From NCBI GenBank assembly GCA_030154105.1, contig JASKKP010000005.1, positions 38,270-102,269 on the forward strand: a stretch of 64,000 nt of DNA, given 5' to 3'. Numbering within the stretch: the first letter of the stretch is position 1; each line of letters opens with the position of its first letter. Source of the stretch: Bacillota bacterium (lineage in GTDB: Bacteria > Bacillota > DTU030 > DUMP01). The position numbers and the translations under genes were made by a program. The notes beneath the pieces are model-generated. The model did no database searches, was not told the DNA's origin, and was given only the letters and a program-made list of their open reading frames with translations. Of the stretch, positions 53,719 to 62,099 are shown piece by piece.

Positions 53719-54691
53719 GGTCCTTCTTCTCGATAACGTTGCCCGCGAAGCGGCGGAGGTACTCGAGCGGGCCGGGCATACGGTGGAGGTAAGGTCGGGG
53801 CGCCTCAGCCCGGAGGAGCTCTGCCGGCGGCTGGATGGTTGCGCCGCGCTGGTGGTGCGCAGCGCCACAAAGGTTACTGCGGAGGTTCTGGCCGGCGCGC
53901 GTACGCTGTCTGTGGTGGGCCGGGCCGGCGTGGGCGTGGACAACATCGACGTGGAGGCGGCCAGCCGCTTGGGCGTTCTCGTCGTGAACGCCCCAGAAGG
54001 AAATACCATCGCTGCTGCCGAGCATACCCTGGCCTTAATGCTGGCGCTCGCCCGGCACATTCCCCAGGCGGTGTCCACCCTGCGCGCAGGGCGCTGGGAG
54101 CGGCAGGCGTTCCTCGGGGTAGAACTGGCGGGAAAAACCCTGGGCATCCTCGGCCTGGGGCGGGTTGGCTCGGCTGTGGCCGTGCGCGCCCGGGCCCTCG
54201 AGATGCACGTCTTGGCCTATGACCCGTACGTAGCCGTCGAAGAAGCCCGTAAGCGCGGGGTAGAGCTTACCAGCTTTGAGCAGGTGATAAAGAGCGCCGA
54301 CTTTCTTTCCATTCACCTTCCCCTTACCCGCGAGACGCGCGGCCTGATTTCGGAAGAAGTTATTGCCGCCATGAAGCCGGGCGTGCGCATCATCAACGCC
54401 GCCCGCGGCGAGATCATCGACGAGGCGGCTTTGGCTCGGGCGTTAGAGAGCGGCCATGTGGCCGGAGCGGCCCTGGACGTGTTGGCCGAGGAGCCCTGCA
54501 CTACAAGTCCCCTGCTCGGCTTCGACAACGTCATCGTCACGCCGCACCTCGGCGCCTCCACGCGCGAGGCCCAGGTGCAGGTAGCCGTAGAGGTAGCCGA
54601 GCAAATAGTAACGGCCTTGGCCGGGCACCGGCCGCGCCACGCGCTCAACTGGGACGAAGTGCGAGGGCAGAAGGCGGCGCGTGCCATCTAG
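53711..54691 (+). CDS. serA: D-3-phosphoglycerate dehydrogenase, short form without ACT domain
   Basis: A 326-residue NAD-dependent D-2-hydroxyacid dehydrogenase. TTG 53711, just after GGGAGGTGG and overlapping the upstream stop, gives the natural start AKVLLLDNVAREA. The NAD site is TLGILGLGRVGSAVAVRA near residue 145; catalytic Arg in NAARGEIIDEAAL near 232, Glu in LAEEPCTTSP, and His in TPHLGASTREAQV near 281. Canonical SerA carries about 200 more residues with a serine-binding ACT domain; its absence means no direct serine feedback, and the T-box may be the main control. Confidence 0.9.
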   Translation: MAKVLLLDNVAREAAEVLERAGHTVEVRSGRLSPEELCRRLDGCAALVVRSATKVTAEVLAGARTLSVVGRAGVGVDNIDVEAASRLGVLVVNAPEGNTIAAAEHTLALMLALARHIPQAVSTLRAGRWERQAFLGVELAGKTLGILGLGRVGSAVAVRARALEMHVLAYDPYVAVEEARKRGVELTSFEQVIKSADFLSIHLPLTRETRGLISEEVIAAMKPGVRIINAARGEIIDEAALARALESGHVAGAALDVLAEEPCTTSPLLGFDNVIVTPHLGASTREAQVQVAVEVAEQIVTALAGHRPRHALNWDEVRGQKAARAI

Positions 54692-54704
54692 TGAGTAAGA
54701 ATGA

Positions 54705-54743
54705 GCCGGCCGGCCCTTCCTCTCTAGGAAGGGCCCGGCCGGC
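54705..54743. terminator. Strong hairpin between serA and histidine phosphatase gene
   Basis: GCCGGCCGGCCCTTCC (54705-54720) pairs with GGAAGGGCCCGGCCGGC (54727-54743) with one bulge. An A run instead of T follows, so it may be a leaky terminator or a processing site rather than a full stop. Confidence 0.5.
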
Positions 54744-54764
54744 AAAAAACGCAGGAGAGGAAGC

Positions 54765-55409
54765 ATGATGGGGTGCAGGATCATCCTGGCGCGCCACGGG
54801 GAGACCAGGTGGAACCTCGAGGGGCGCTTTCAGGGACAGCAAGATACCGAGCTTTCCCCTCTGGGCTGGGAACAGGCACGTCTTTTGGCCGATGCCCTGG
54901 AGCGGGTGCCCCTCGCCGCCGTTTATGCCAGCCCGCTGGCCCGGGCCAGGGAGACGGCGGCGCAGGTAGCAGCACGCCACCGCTTGAACGTAGAGCTCGT
55001 ACCCGCCTTTAGGGAGATCAGCCACGGGGCTTGGGAAGGAAAGCCGCACAGTGAGGTGGCCGCTCAGGACGGCGAACGGTTGCGCCTGTGGCAGAGTCGT
55101 CCCGAACTCGTCACCATGCCAGGCGGAGAAAGCCTGGCGGACGTGCGGGCTCGAGCCTGGCCGGCCTTGATGGCGCTGGTCGCCAGGCACGGCGGTGAGA
55201 CCATCCTGGTGGTGGCCCACGACGCGGTGAACAAGGTGCTTTTGGCCACTGCGCTGGGGCTGGGAGTAGAGGCTTTCTGGCGCATTAAGCAGGACAATGC
55301 CTGCCTGAACGTGATTGAGGAAGTGGACGGCGCTTTCCGCGTGGCGCTCCTTAATAGTACCGTCCACCTGGGTTATCTCCTGTCTGAGGTGGAACAAAAG
55401 GCGCTATAG
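54765..55409 (+). CDS. Histidine phosphatase family protein (possible phosphoserine phosphatase)
   Basis: A 214-residue cofactor-independent phosphatase. The ATG follows CAGGAGAGG. The catalytic His is in IILARHGETRWNLEGRFQG near residue 9, Glu in AFREISHGAWEGKPHSE near 83, and the second His in ILVVAHDAVNKVLLATAL near 148. Families include phosphoglycerate mutase-like GpmB, CobC and the metal-independent phosphoserine phosphatase PspA of Hydrogenobacter. Following a transaminase and SerA, the last is attractive; it would complete serine synthesis. No other serB is in the window. Confidence 0.85.
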   Translation: MMGCRIILARHGETRWNLEGRFQGQQDTELSPLGWEQARLLADALERVPLAAVYASPLARARETAAQVAARHRLNVELVPAFREISHGAWEGKPHSEVAAQDGERLRLWQSRPELVTMPGGESLADVRARAWPALMALVARHGGETILVVAHDAVNKVLLATALGLGVEAFWRIKQDNACLNVIEEVDGAFRVALLNSTVHLGYLLSEVEQKAL

Positions 55410-55557
55410 AAAGATGCGCCTGACGGGGCTCGTAAGGGCCCTTTCTTTAGTTTAGGCGGGAGGAAAAAGGGAAAAGATGGCGAATGACTGCCCTAAGGAG
55501 TCTAAGACATCTTGCCCAAGCCGGCGGGATAGAGTATTTAATGAAAGGCGGGTAACA

Positions 55558-56013
55558 ATGCTAGATATCCGGGCAATTCAAGCCATCTTACCCCACCGCT
55601 ATCCCTTTTTGCTGCTCGACCGGATACTGGAACTCGAGCCCGGCAAGAGGGCGGTGGGGCTAAAAAACGTGAGCGCGAACGAAGCTTTCTTCAAGGGGCA
55701 TTTTCCGGGAGAACCGGTAATGCCGGGGGTGCTCATCGTAGAGGCCCTGGCCCAAACCGGAGCGGTAGCCTTGTTGAGCCTTCCAGAGTTTAAGGGGCGG
55801 CTGGCTTATTTCGCCGGAATTGATAGGTGCCGCTTCCGCCGCCGGGTGGTTCCGGGGGATCAGCTCCGCCTAGAAGTAGAACTTACCAAGCTTAGGGGAA
55901 CGGTGGGCAAGGGCGAGGGGCGCGCCTATGTGGGAACAGAACTTGCGGCAGAAGGCGAGTTTACCTTCGCTCTAGGGTCGGCGAGAGAAGCCCCGGCCGA
56001 TGTGGAGGATTAG
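55558..56013 (+). CDS. fabZ: 3-hydroxyacyl-ACP dehydratase FabZ
   Basis: A 151-residue hot-dog fold enzyme that dehydrates 3-hydroxyacyl-ACP in fatty acid synthesis. ATG 55558 after AAAGGCGGG gives the usual start [20 protein letters not shown]. The active site is [18 protein letters not shown] near residue 48, with catalytic His and Glu. Its place after the mbl-flagellar rod genes is as in B. subtilis. Confidence 0.96.
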   Translation: MLDIRAIQAILPHRYPFLLLDRILELEPGKRAVGLKNVSANEAFFKGHFPGEPVMPGVLIVEALAQTGAVALLSLPEFKGRLAYFAGIDRCRFRRRVVPGDQLRLEVELTKLRGTVGKGEGRAYVGTELAAEGEFTFALGSAREAPADVED

Positions 56014-56082
56014 CCATTGCAACTTCAGGAGTATATAGTATACTGGTAAGTTGAGATGCCCGATCCTTTGGGAAAGGAAGCG

Positions 56083-57495
56083 ATGAGCATGACGACAAAA
56101 GATGAGCCGCGCCCGGTGCAGCCTACAGGCCCTGCGCGCATTTACGACTTCCTGCGGCCCAAACTGGAGCGGGTAGCCCAGGACCTGCACGATCGCCTGG
56201 TCGACTTTGCCGAGGAAGAACGTTTCGCTGCCGACCTAGACCGGGCCTTCCATATCTTCTTTTCCGAAGAGGCGCTGGAAATTCTCGATCCCGAAGAAGA
56301 GGCGGCCTTTATTTCCTTCATCGAGTGGTTCGTCTACGACTACCGCCTGCCGCCTCGGGGAGAACGGCTGATTGAGATTTTTAAGAGGGAAGAAGAGGCT
56401 TCGCTGGGCGAACTCGAGCGCCAGGTGTTGGCTGGTTGGTTAAATACGAATATTTCTCTTTTCGAGGTGAACCGGGTGGATGACGACGGCGTTACGGCCG
56501 AGGATCTTTTTACCGGCGACCAGATACGCATCGCCGATCCCAATATGGCGGCCGGCGTGACCCTGTGGTCGCTCCTTCTCTGCCGAGTTCTGCCTGTAGG
56601 TGACACATTCCAGCCTTCAGGCGCCGCCCTTGAGGTTCCACCGATGTTCAAGCGGGACATCCTGCGGCAGGTGCAGGCTGATTTTCGCCGCTGGAGCCGT
56701 CAGCATGCCGGAGGGGGAGGCTGGCGGGCTTATCTACGCGAACGCGGCTATACCCTCAACATCGTAGTGGCCAGGCTCTTTGCCGCAGGGCAGGAAGAGC
56801 TCAGCCGGGAAGAGGAACTCCTACGGGAGGCGGGGCGGCTGCCCAGGACGCCCCTCGGCCTCTCTCCAGAGCTTAAAGAAAAACTGCTCCGCCAGTACTA
56901 CGAGGAGTATTTCCGGGAGTGGCCGGATACCCCGCACCCCAGCCTGCGCGGTTACACGCCGCGCCAGCTCTGCCAGAGCCCGGCGGGTAGGCGGCGGGTG
57001 CGGGAGATGCTCAAGGAGCTTGAGTTCATCGAGGAACGCAAGAAGCAGGCCGGCGAGCTGCATTACGACATCGGCCGCCTGCGGCAGGCCCTGAACCTGC
57101 CGCCGGAAGAAGGAGCCCAGGAGAAAAACATCAAATGGAGCTCACCGGCCTACGGCAGCGTGGCCGAGGAGCTCCGGCGGCGCCTGGCCGAAGCCGGCTA
57201 CCTTAAGCCCCAGGTGGAAAATGCCGTTCAGCTATGGGCGGACTACTGCCGCCTGGCCCGACCGGAGGTGAAGAAACGCGAAACCTGGTTGGCGGCGCTG
57301 GAGTACACCATGGCCCGCCTGGAGTCCATGAGCGGCGTTACCCAAAAGGAGCTGAGCCGTAAGTACAACGTGGCCGTAGCTAGCATCTCCAGCAACTTCC
57401 GCAGCATCTGGCAAACGCTCAAGCTGGAGAACTTTGACCAGCGATACACCACCCAGGAAGACCCGTACACCAAGCTCCTCCGCTTCCTGCGCTAG
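56083..57495 (+). CDS. Uncharacterised protein with C-terminal helix-turn-helix
   Basis: A 470-residue cytosolic protein from ATG 56083, which follows GGAAAGGAAG; ATG 56056 is a weaker alternative. The first 170 residues are acidic and helical. The segment DTPHPSLRGYTPRQLCQSPA with GRRRVREMLKELE (about residues 290-325) resembles the SEC-C/MbcA-type C-terminal motif seen in many uncharacterised proteins. Near the end, TQKELSRKYNVAVASISSNF looks like a helix-turn-helix. It ends 8 nt before recD2 and may be co-transcribed. I do not recognise a named family. Confidence 0.75.
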   Translation: MSMTTKDEPRPVQPTGPARIYDFLRPKLERVAQDLHDRLVDFAEEERFAADLDRAFHIFFSEEALEILDPEEEAAFISFIEWFVYDYRLPPRGERLIEIFKREEEASLGELERQVLAGWLNTNISLFEVNRVDDDGVTAEDLFTGDQIRIADPNMAAGVTLWSLLLCRVLPVGDTFQPSGAALEVPPMFKRDILRQVQADFRRWSRQHAGGGGWRAYLRERGYTLNIVVARLFAAGQEELSREEELLREAGRLPRTPLGLSPELKEKLLRQYYEEYFREWPDTPHPSLRGYTPRQLCQSPAGRRRVREMLKELEFIEERKKQAGELHYDIGRLRQALNLPPEEGAQEKNIKWSSPAYGSVAEELRRRLAEAGYLKPQVENAVQLWADYCRLARPEVKKRETWLAALEYTMARLESMSGVTQKELSRKYNVAVASISSNFRSIWQTLKLENFDQRYTTQEDPYTKLLRFLR

Positions 57496-57503
57496 GGGGT
57501 GAG

Positions 57504-59729
57504 ATGATGAAAGAGACGGCCGGCCTGCCGGCCCGCGAGGCAACACTTACCGGCGAGGTCAAGTCCATTATTTTCCGCAATGCCGCCTCGGGATATACGG
57601 TGGCCGCCCTTAAGTGCAAAGAAGGGGAAGCCCGCGTAACTGGTTACTTGGCCACCGTCCGGGAGGGTGGCCGTTACGTTTTTTACGGCGATTGGGTACA
57701 CCACCCCAAGTACGGGCAGCAATTTGCTGCCGACTCCCTGGAGGAGATTGTCCCGGCGGAAGAAGAGGGGATCATCGGGTACCTGGCCAGCGGGCTGATC
57801 CCCGGCGTCGGCGAGCGCCTGGCGCGCCGGCTGGTGGAACATTTCGGAACGGACACCCTTAAGGTAATCAGCGAAGAACCCTCTCGGCTGACCGAGGTGC
57901 CCGGCGTAGGAAAGAAACTGGCCAATAAAATTGCCCGTTCGGTCAACGAGCACAAGGACGTAGAGCGCCTTATGGTGTTTCTACGCCGCCACCACGTAAG
58001 CACCAACCTAGCGCTTAAAATCCACCGCCGTTACGGTCGGGAGGCCATTGCCCGGCTGAAGGACAACCCTTACGTCCTAACCGAAGACATCTTCGGCGTG
58101 GGCTTCCTCACCGCCGACCGCCTGGCCCGGGAACTTGGACTGCGCCGGCACGCCCCTGAGCGGCTGGCGGCGGCGGCCCTTTATGTGCTGCGGCAGGCAG
58201 CTTCGCGCTCAGGCCACTGCTTCCTGCCGGAAGCGGAACTTGTAAGTGAGACCTTGAAGCTGGTTAATGTGCCGGGCGAGGAGGAGCCGGTAGATGAAGA
58301 AGAGGTGAAGGCCTCCCTGGCCATGCTGGCCCAGCGCTCGACCGAGGTGGTTAAAGAAGGCGACCGTTACTGGCTGCCGTACCTTTATCAAGCGGAGCGG
58401 GGCGTAGCGCGCGAGCTTAGGCGCCTTCTGAAGGCCAGCCGGCAGGTGCCGGAAGACCGCCTGCAGGCGGCCATCCGCAAGGCCGAGGGCGCCCTGGGCC
58501 TTAGCTTCGCACCGGCACAGGAGCTGGCGATTCGCCAGGGAGTGCTCCAAGGGGTGACGGTGCTCACCGGCGGCCCGGGAACCGGCAAATCCACCATCGT
58601 AAGCGGCCTGATCCACGTCCTAAAAGAGCTTGAGCCCGGCCTGCGCATTCTCCTTGCCGCGCCTACCGGGAGGGCGGCCCAGCGCCTTGCCGACCTTACC
58701 GGCTGCGAGGCGAGCACCATCCACCGCCTTCTAGGCTATACGTTGGCGGAGGGCGGACCCGTCTTCACTTACAATCGGGAAAACCAGCTCAAGGCCGATC
58801 TTCTTATCGTGGACGAGTTTTCCATGGTCGATGTTCTTCTGGCCTATCAACTCCTGCAGGCCGTTCCCACCGCCTGCCGCCTGGTTCTGGTGGGTGACAA
58901 GGACCAGCTCCCCAGCGTGGGTTCGGGCAGCGTCCTCCGAGATATCATCGCCAGCGAGCTGGTGCCGACGGTGCGCCTTACCCAGGTATTCCGGCAGGCG
59001 GAGCAGTCGCTCATCACGGTAAACGCCCACCGTATCAACCAGGGGCAGAGCCTTGTGCTGAAACCCGTTGCCGACTTCTACTTTCTTCGGTCGGAGGACC
59101 CGGAGGAGACCGTCCAGAACGTCCTGGACTTGGCCGTGCGCATGGTGGCCACCTTTGGGCTCGATAATGTACAGGTACTGGCTCCCATGCATAAATACAC
59201 TACCGGCGTGCAGAACTTGAATCACCTCCTACAAGAACGTCTCAACCCGCCAGGTCCCGGTAAAAAGGAATACCCCTTCCGCGACGGCCTTTTCCGTACG
59301 GGGGACAAAGTGATGGCGGTGCGCAATAACTACGACAAAGGTGTCTTCAACGGCAACCAGGGCCGAGTGGCAGATATCATTCTGGTAAACGAAGACGAGG
59401 ACGTGGAGGAGGATACCCTGCTCATCGATTTCGACGGGCAGCTCGTTCCTTATGGGCGTTCCGAACTGGACGAGCTGACCCTAGCCTACGCCGCCACGGT
59501 GCACAAAGCGCAGGGAAGCGAATTCTCCTGCTGCATCTTCGTCTTGAGTACGCAACATTGGTACATGTTGCAGAGGAACCTCCTCTACACCGGAGTGACG
59601 CGCGGGAAAGAACTGGTTCTCCTGGTGGGGAGCCGGCGGGCCCTGGCCAGGGCTATTGCCAACAATACGGTCGAGGAGCGCTACACCGCCCTGGCCGAAC
59701 GTCTACGCGGTCTAACTGTTGCACAATAA
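57504..59729 (+). CDS. recD2: RecD2-type ATP-dependent DNA helicase
   Basis: A 741-residue SF1B helicase moving 5' to 3'. Unlike RecD of RecBCD it has the long N-terminal region: an OB-like domain (1-75) and helix-hairpin-helix motifs IPGVGERLARRLVEHFG near residue 97 and VPGVGKKLANKIARS near 131. The motor shows Walker A TGGPGTGKSTIVSGL near 357, Walker B LLIVDEFSMVDVLL near 433, and the late AYAATVHKAQGSEFSCCIF near 660. No recB/recC genes are nearby, as usual for RecD2 in Firmicutes. It acts in repair and fork maintenance. Confidence 0.95.
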   Translation: MMKETAGLPAREATLTGEVKSIIFRNAASGYTVAALKCKEGEARVTGYLATVREGGRYVFYGDWVHHPKYGQQFAADSLEEIVPAEEEGIIGYLASGLIPGVGERLARRLVEHFGTDTLKVISEEPSRLTEVPGVGKKLANKIARSVNEHKDVERLMVFLRRHHVSTNLALKIHRRYGREAIARLKDNPYVLTEDIFGVGFLTADRLARELGLRRHAPERLAAAALYVLRQAASRSGHCFLPEAELVSETLKLVNVPGEEEPVDEEEVKASLAMLAQRSTEVVKEGDRYWLPYLYQAERGVARELRRLLKASRQVPEDRLQAAIRKAEGALGLSFAPAQELAIRQGVLQGVTVLTGGPGTGKSTIVSGLIHVLKELEPGLRILLAAPTGRAAQRLADLTGCEASTIHRLLGYTLAEGGPVFTYNRENQLKADLLIVDEFSMVDVLLAYQLLQAVPTACRLVLVGDKDQLPSVGSGSVLRDIIASELVPTVRLTQVFRQAEQSLITVNAHRINQGQSLVLKPVADFYFLRSEDPEETVQNVLDLAVRMVATFGLDNVQVLAPMHKYTTGVQNLNHLLQERLNPPGPGKKEYPFRDGLFRTGDKVMAVRNNYDKGVFNGNQGRVADIILVNEDEDVEEDTLLIDFDGQLVPYGRSELDELTLAYAATVHKAQGSEFSCCIFVLSTQHWYMLQRNLLYTGVTRGKELVLLVGSRRALARAIANNTVEERYTALAERLRGLTVAQ

Positions 59730-59871
59730 AAACTTCTTCTTGCCGGCAGGAGAATCCTTTGCCGGCGTTTAATATGGACAAATAGCATAACACATTCCAT
59801 AACTAGCATATCATATTGAGCCGGATATGGCGGGAAAAGGACATCAGAAAACGGGGAAAAGGAGAGAGAGT

Positions 59872-60978
59872 ATGGAGGCTAAACCGGTAACCTTGAGCGT
59901 TATCAAGGCCGATGTAGGAAGCCTTGTTGGCCACGTGCAGGCGCACCACGACATGCTCATGGCGGTCAAGGAACGCCTGGCCCGGGCTACCGAGGACCAG
60001 ATCTTGGCCGACTATCACGTGGCCAATGTCGGCGACGATATCGAGCTCATTATGACCCACTACGAGGGTACCGACAGCGAAAAGATCCACGGCCTGGCCT
60101 GGGAGGCCTTTATGGCCGCGGCCGAGGTAGCGCGGCGGCTGAAGCTCTATGCTGCCGGCCAGGATCTTCTGTCCGATGCCTTCTCCGGGAACGTAAAGGG
60201 CATGGGGCCCGGGGTGGCTGAAATCACCTTCAACGAGCGGCCCAGCGAGCCGGTGGTCGTCTTGATGGCGGATAAAACCGACCCGGGCGCCTGGAATCTG
60301 CCGCTTTACCGAATGTTTGCCGACCCCTTTAATACCATCGGCCTGGTCATCGACCCCAAGATGCACGACGGGTTCATCTTCGAGGTGCACGACCTGGTTG
60401 AGCACAAGAAGGTCACCTTCTCGGCACCGGAGGAACTCTACGATCTTCTCGTTTTCATCGGTTCTCCGGGACGCTACTGCATTAAACATGTCTACAGTAA
60501 GAGAAATGGGGAAGTCGCCGCCGTTACCAGCACCCAGCGGCTGAACCAGATTGCCGGACGCTACGTAGGTAAAGACGACCCCGTATGCATTGTCCGTTGC
60601 CAGAACGGGCTCCCGGCGGTGGGTGAAGTGTTGGAGGCTTTCGCCGAGCCACACCTGGTGGCCGGTTGGATGCGCGGTTCCCATTACGGTCCGCTCCTTC
60701 CGGTGTCGGAGGCCGACAGCCGGCCTACCCGCTTTGATGGCCCGGCGCGCGTAGTGGCCCTCGGCTTCCAGCTGGCCAACGGCCGCCTGGTCGGTCCCGT
60801 AGACTTCTTCGCCGACAAGGCTTTCGACCGCGTGCGGGAGAAGGCGCTGGAACTTGCCGATTACCTGCGGCGCCTCGGTCCTTTCGAACCGCACCGCTTA
60901 GCCCTGGACCATCTGGAGTACACTACGCTTCCTCAGGTGGCTGAGAAGCTGAAAAGCCGTTTCCAGCCTATCGAGTAG
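59872..60978 (+). CDS. fbp: Fructose-1,6-bisphosphate aldolase/phosphatase (archaeal type)
   Basis: A 368-residue bifunctional gluconeogenic enzyme that condenses triose phosphates and then removes the C1 phosphate. ATG 59872 follows GGAGAGAG and gives TLSVIKADVGSLVGHVQAHH, with the first Mg ligands Asp and His. NVGDDIELIMTHYEG near residue 50 binds further Mg ions. The C-terminus reads DHLEYTTLPQVAEKL. The family is common in Archaea and in deep or thermophilic autotrophic bacteria such as Moorella-like organisms. Its unidirectional action suits anabolic carbon flow. Confidence 0.96.
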   Translation: MEAKPVTLSVIKADVGSLVGHVQAHHDMLMAVKERLARATEDQILADYHVANVGDDIELIMTHYEGTDSEKIHGLAWEAFMAAAEVARRLKLYAAGQDLLSDAFSGNVKGMGPGVAEITFNERPSEPVVVLMADKTDPGAWNLPLYRMFADPFNTIGLVIDPKMHDGFIFEVHDLVEHKKVTFSAPEELYDLLVFIGSPGRYCIKHVYSKRNGEVAAVTSTQRLNQIAGRYVGKDDPVCIVRCQNGLPAVGEVLEAFAEPHLVAGWMRGSHYGPLLPVSEADSRPTRFDGPARVVALGFQLANGRLVGPVDFFADKAFDRVREKALELADYLRRLGPFEPHRLALDHLEYTTLPQVAEKLKSRFQPIE

Positions 60979-60997
60979 AAAAAATCGCCTTCCCCTG

Positions 60998-61030
60998 GCG
61001 GGTTCGCTCTTTGCGCGGCCCGCTTTTTTA
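60998..61030 (+). terminator. Terminator after fbp
   Basis: GCGGG (60998-61002) pairs with CCCGC (61019-61023), with further internal pairing, and is followed by seven T. The next 100 nt up to the sigma-F promoter hold nothing else I can identify. Confidence 0.7.
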
Positions 61031-61130
61031 TTTATGCCTTTTTTCTGCGACCGGAGCTTCTGAACCCTAACGCTTCGCAGCCTGGCGTTAGGCCTTCACC
61101 TTAATAACGCATCTGGCCCGTGCTCAGCGG

Positions 61131-61159
61131 GTATGCCTGCCCTGTTTATTGGTAATAAT
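61131..61159 (+). promoter_or_regulatory. Sigma-F promoter of spoIIR
   Basis: GTATG (61131-61135), 15 nt, then GGTAATAAT (61151-61159), matching the sigma-F consensus and nearly identical in layout to the spoIIQ promoter. Transcription should begin near 61166, which excludes the upstream ATG at 61165 as start of SpoIIR. Confidence 0.78.
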
Positions 61160-61233
61160 ACGTAATGGAACTTTTTGCGGCGAGCCGGAGGCCGGTGCAT
61201 CGGCCTGCCGAAAAGCTTCAAGGGGGAAAAAAG

Positions 61234-61872
61234 GTGCTTAGGACAGCGCGTGCCGTGCTATTTATCGGCGCCCTGGCGGTAGCGATTTTTCTGGTTTACT
61301 ACGCTTATTCGCCGGCCTTGGCGATAAGCCCCGCCGGGAAAGACCTTATCCGCCTGCACATCATCGCCAACAGCAATAGCCCTAGCGACCAGGCGTTAAA
61401 ACTCAAAGTGCGGGACAGAATTGTGGCCGAAACCGGTGAGCTTTTCCGGAACGCCCAGAGCGAAGAAGAAGCCGAATTTCTCCTTACGACTCACCTTACC
61501 GAAGTAGAACAGGTAGCCGACCGCGTGCTGGAAGAGGCAGGGGCCGGATATAAAGCCCGGGCCGAGGTGGGTATCTACTCGTTTCCTGAGCGCACCTACA
61601 AGAACCTGACCCTGCCGGCCGGGCGTTACCGCGCCCTGCGCCTGATCCTGGGCGAGGGTAAGGGCGCCAACTGGTGGTGCGTTCTCTTTCCACCTCTTTG
61701 CTTCGTCGACGCCAGCATCGGACCAAATGTTGCTCCTGCCACCTCTTCCTTACTCCAGGCTGGCAACGGCAGCGTGCCCGCGGGTACCTCCACAGAGGTT
61801 GCCGTTCGCTTCAAGCTGGCCGAAGTCTGGCAGCGCTTGGCAAATCGCCGTCTCTCAGCCCTCGACAATTAA
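61234..61872 (+). CDS. spoIIR: Stage II sporulation protein R
   Basis: A 212-residue forespore signal protein that triggers processing of pro-sigma-E in the mother cell through SpoIIGA. GTG 61234 follows AGGGGGAAAA and lies downstream of the sigma-F promoter. One signal or anchor helix (about 8-28) precedes the SpoIIR domain with DLIRLHIIANSNSPSDQALK near residue 44 and GANWWCVLFPPLCFVD near 142. In B. subtilis spoIIR lies near prfA-prmC; here it has moved between fbp and pfkA. Confidence 0.95.
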   Translation: MLRTARAVLFIGALAVAIFLVYYAYSPALAISPAGKDLIRLHIIANSNSPSDQALKLKVRDRIVAETGELFRNAQSEEEAEFLLTTHLTEVEQVADRVLEEAGAGYKARAEVGIYSFPERTYKNLTLPAGRYRALRLILGEGKGANWWCVLFPPLCFVDASIGPNVAPATSSLLQAGNGSVPAGTSTEVAVRFKLAEVWQRLANRRLSALDN

Positions 61873-61915
61873 CTAAAGTGAAGCTTCGAAAACGTTCTCT
61901 CTTTTACTTCCTCCC

Positions 61916-61938
61916 AGCCCCTCGGGGGCTTTTTGTTT
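61916..61938 (+). terminator. Terminator after spoIIR
   Basis: AGCCCC (61916-61921) and GGGGCT (61925-61930) with a TCG loop, followed by TTTTGTTTT. Confidence 0.8.
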
Positions 61939-62099
61939 TCCAGAAGGTCGAAGATTTACCTGCGGTTCCCAATAATTTTTCTCCGTTTGGAAGGATTTTT
62001 GCTGAACATGTCGAATAGGTGCAAAAGAAACTGAGTGAACGTTAAACTAAGAGGACGGGGTAATTTAGGCAGCCAACAGGAAAGAAGAAAGGTGAGAAC

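Noticed and set aside
59803..60894. 363-codon minus-strand frame
   Set aside because: Antisense shadow of the fbp gene, with no ribosome site or motif.
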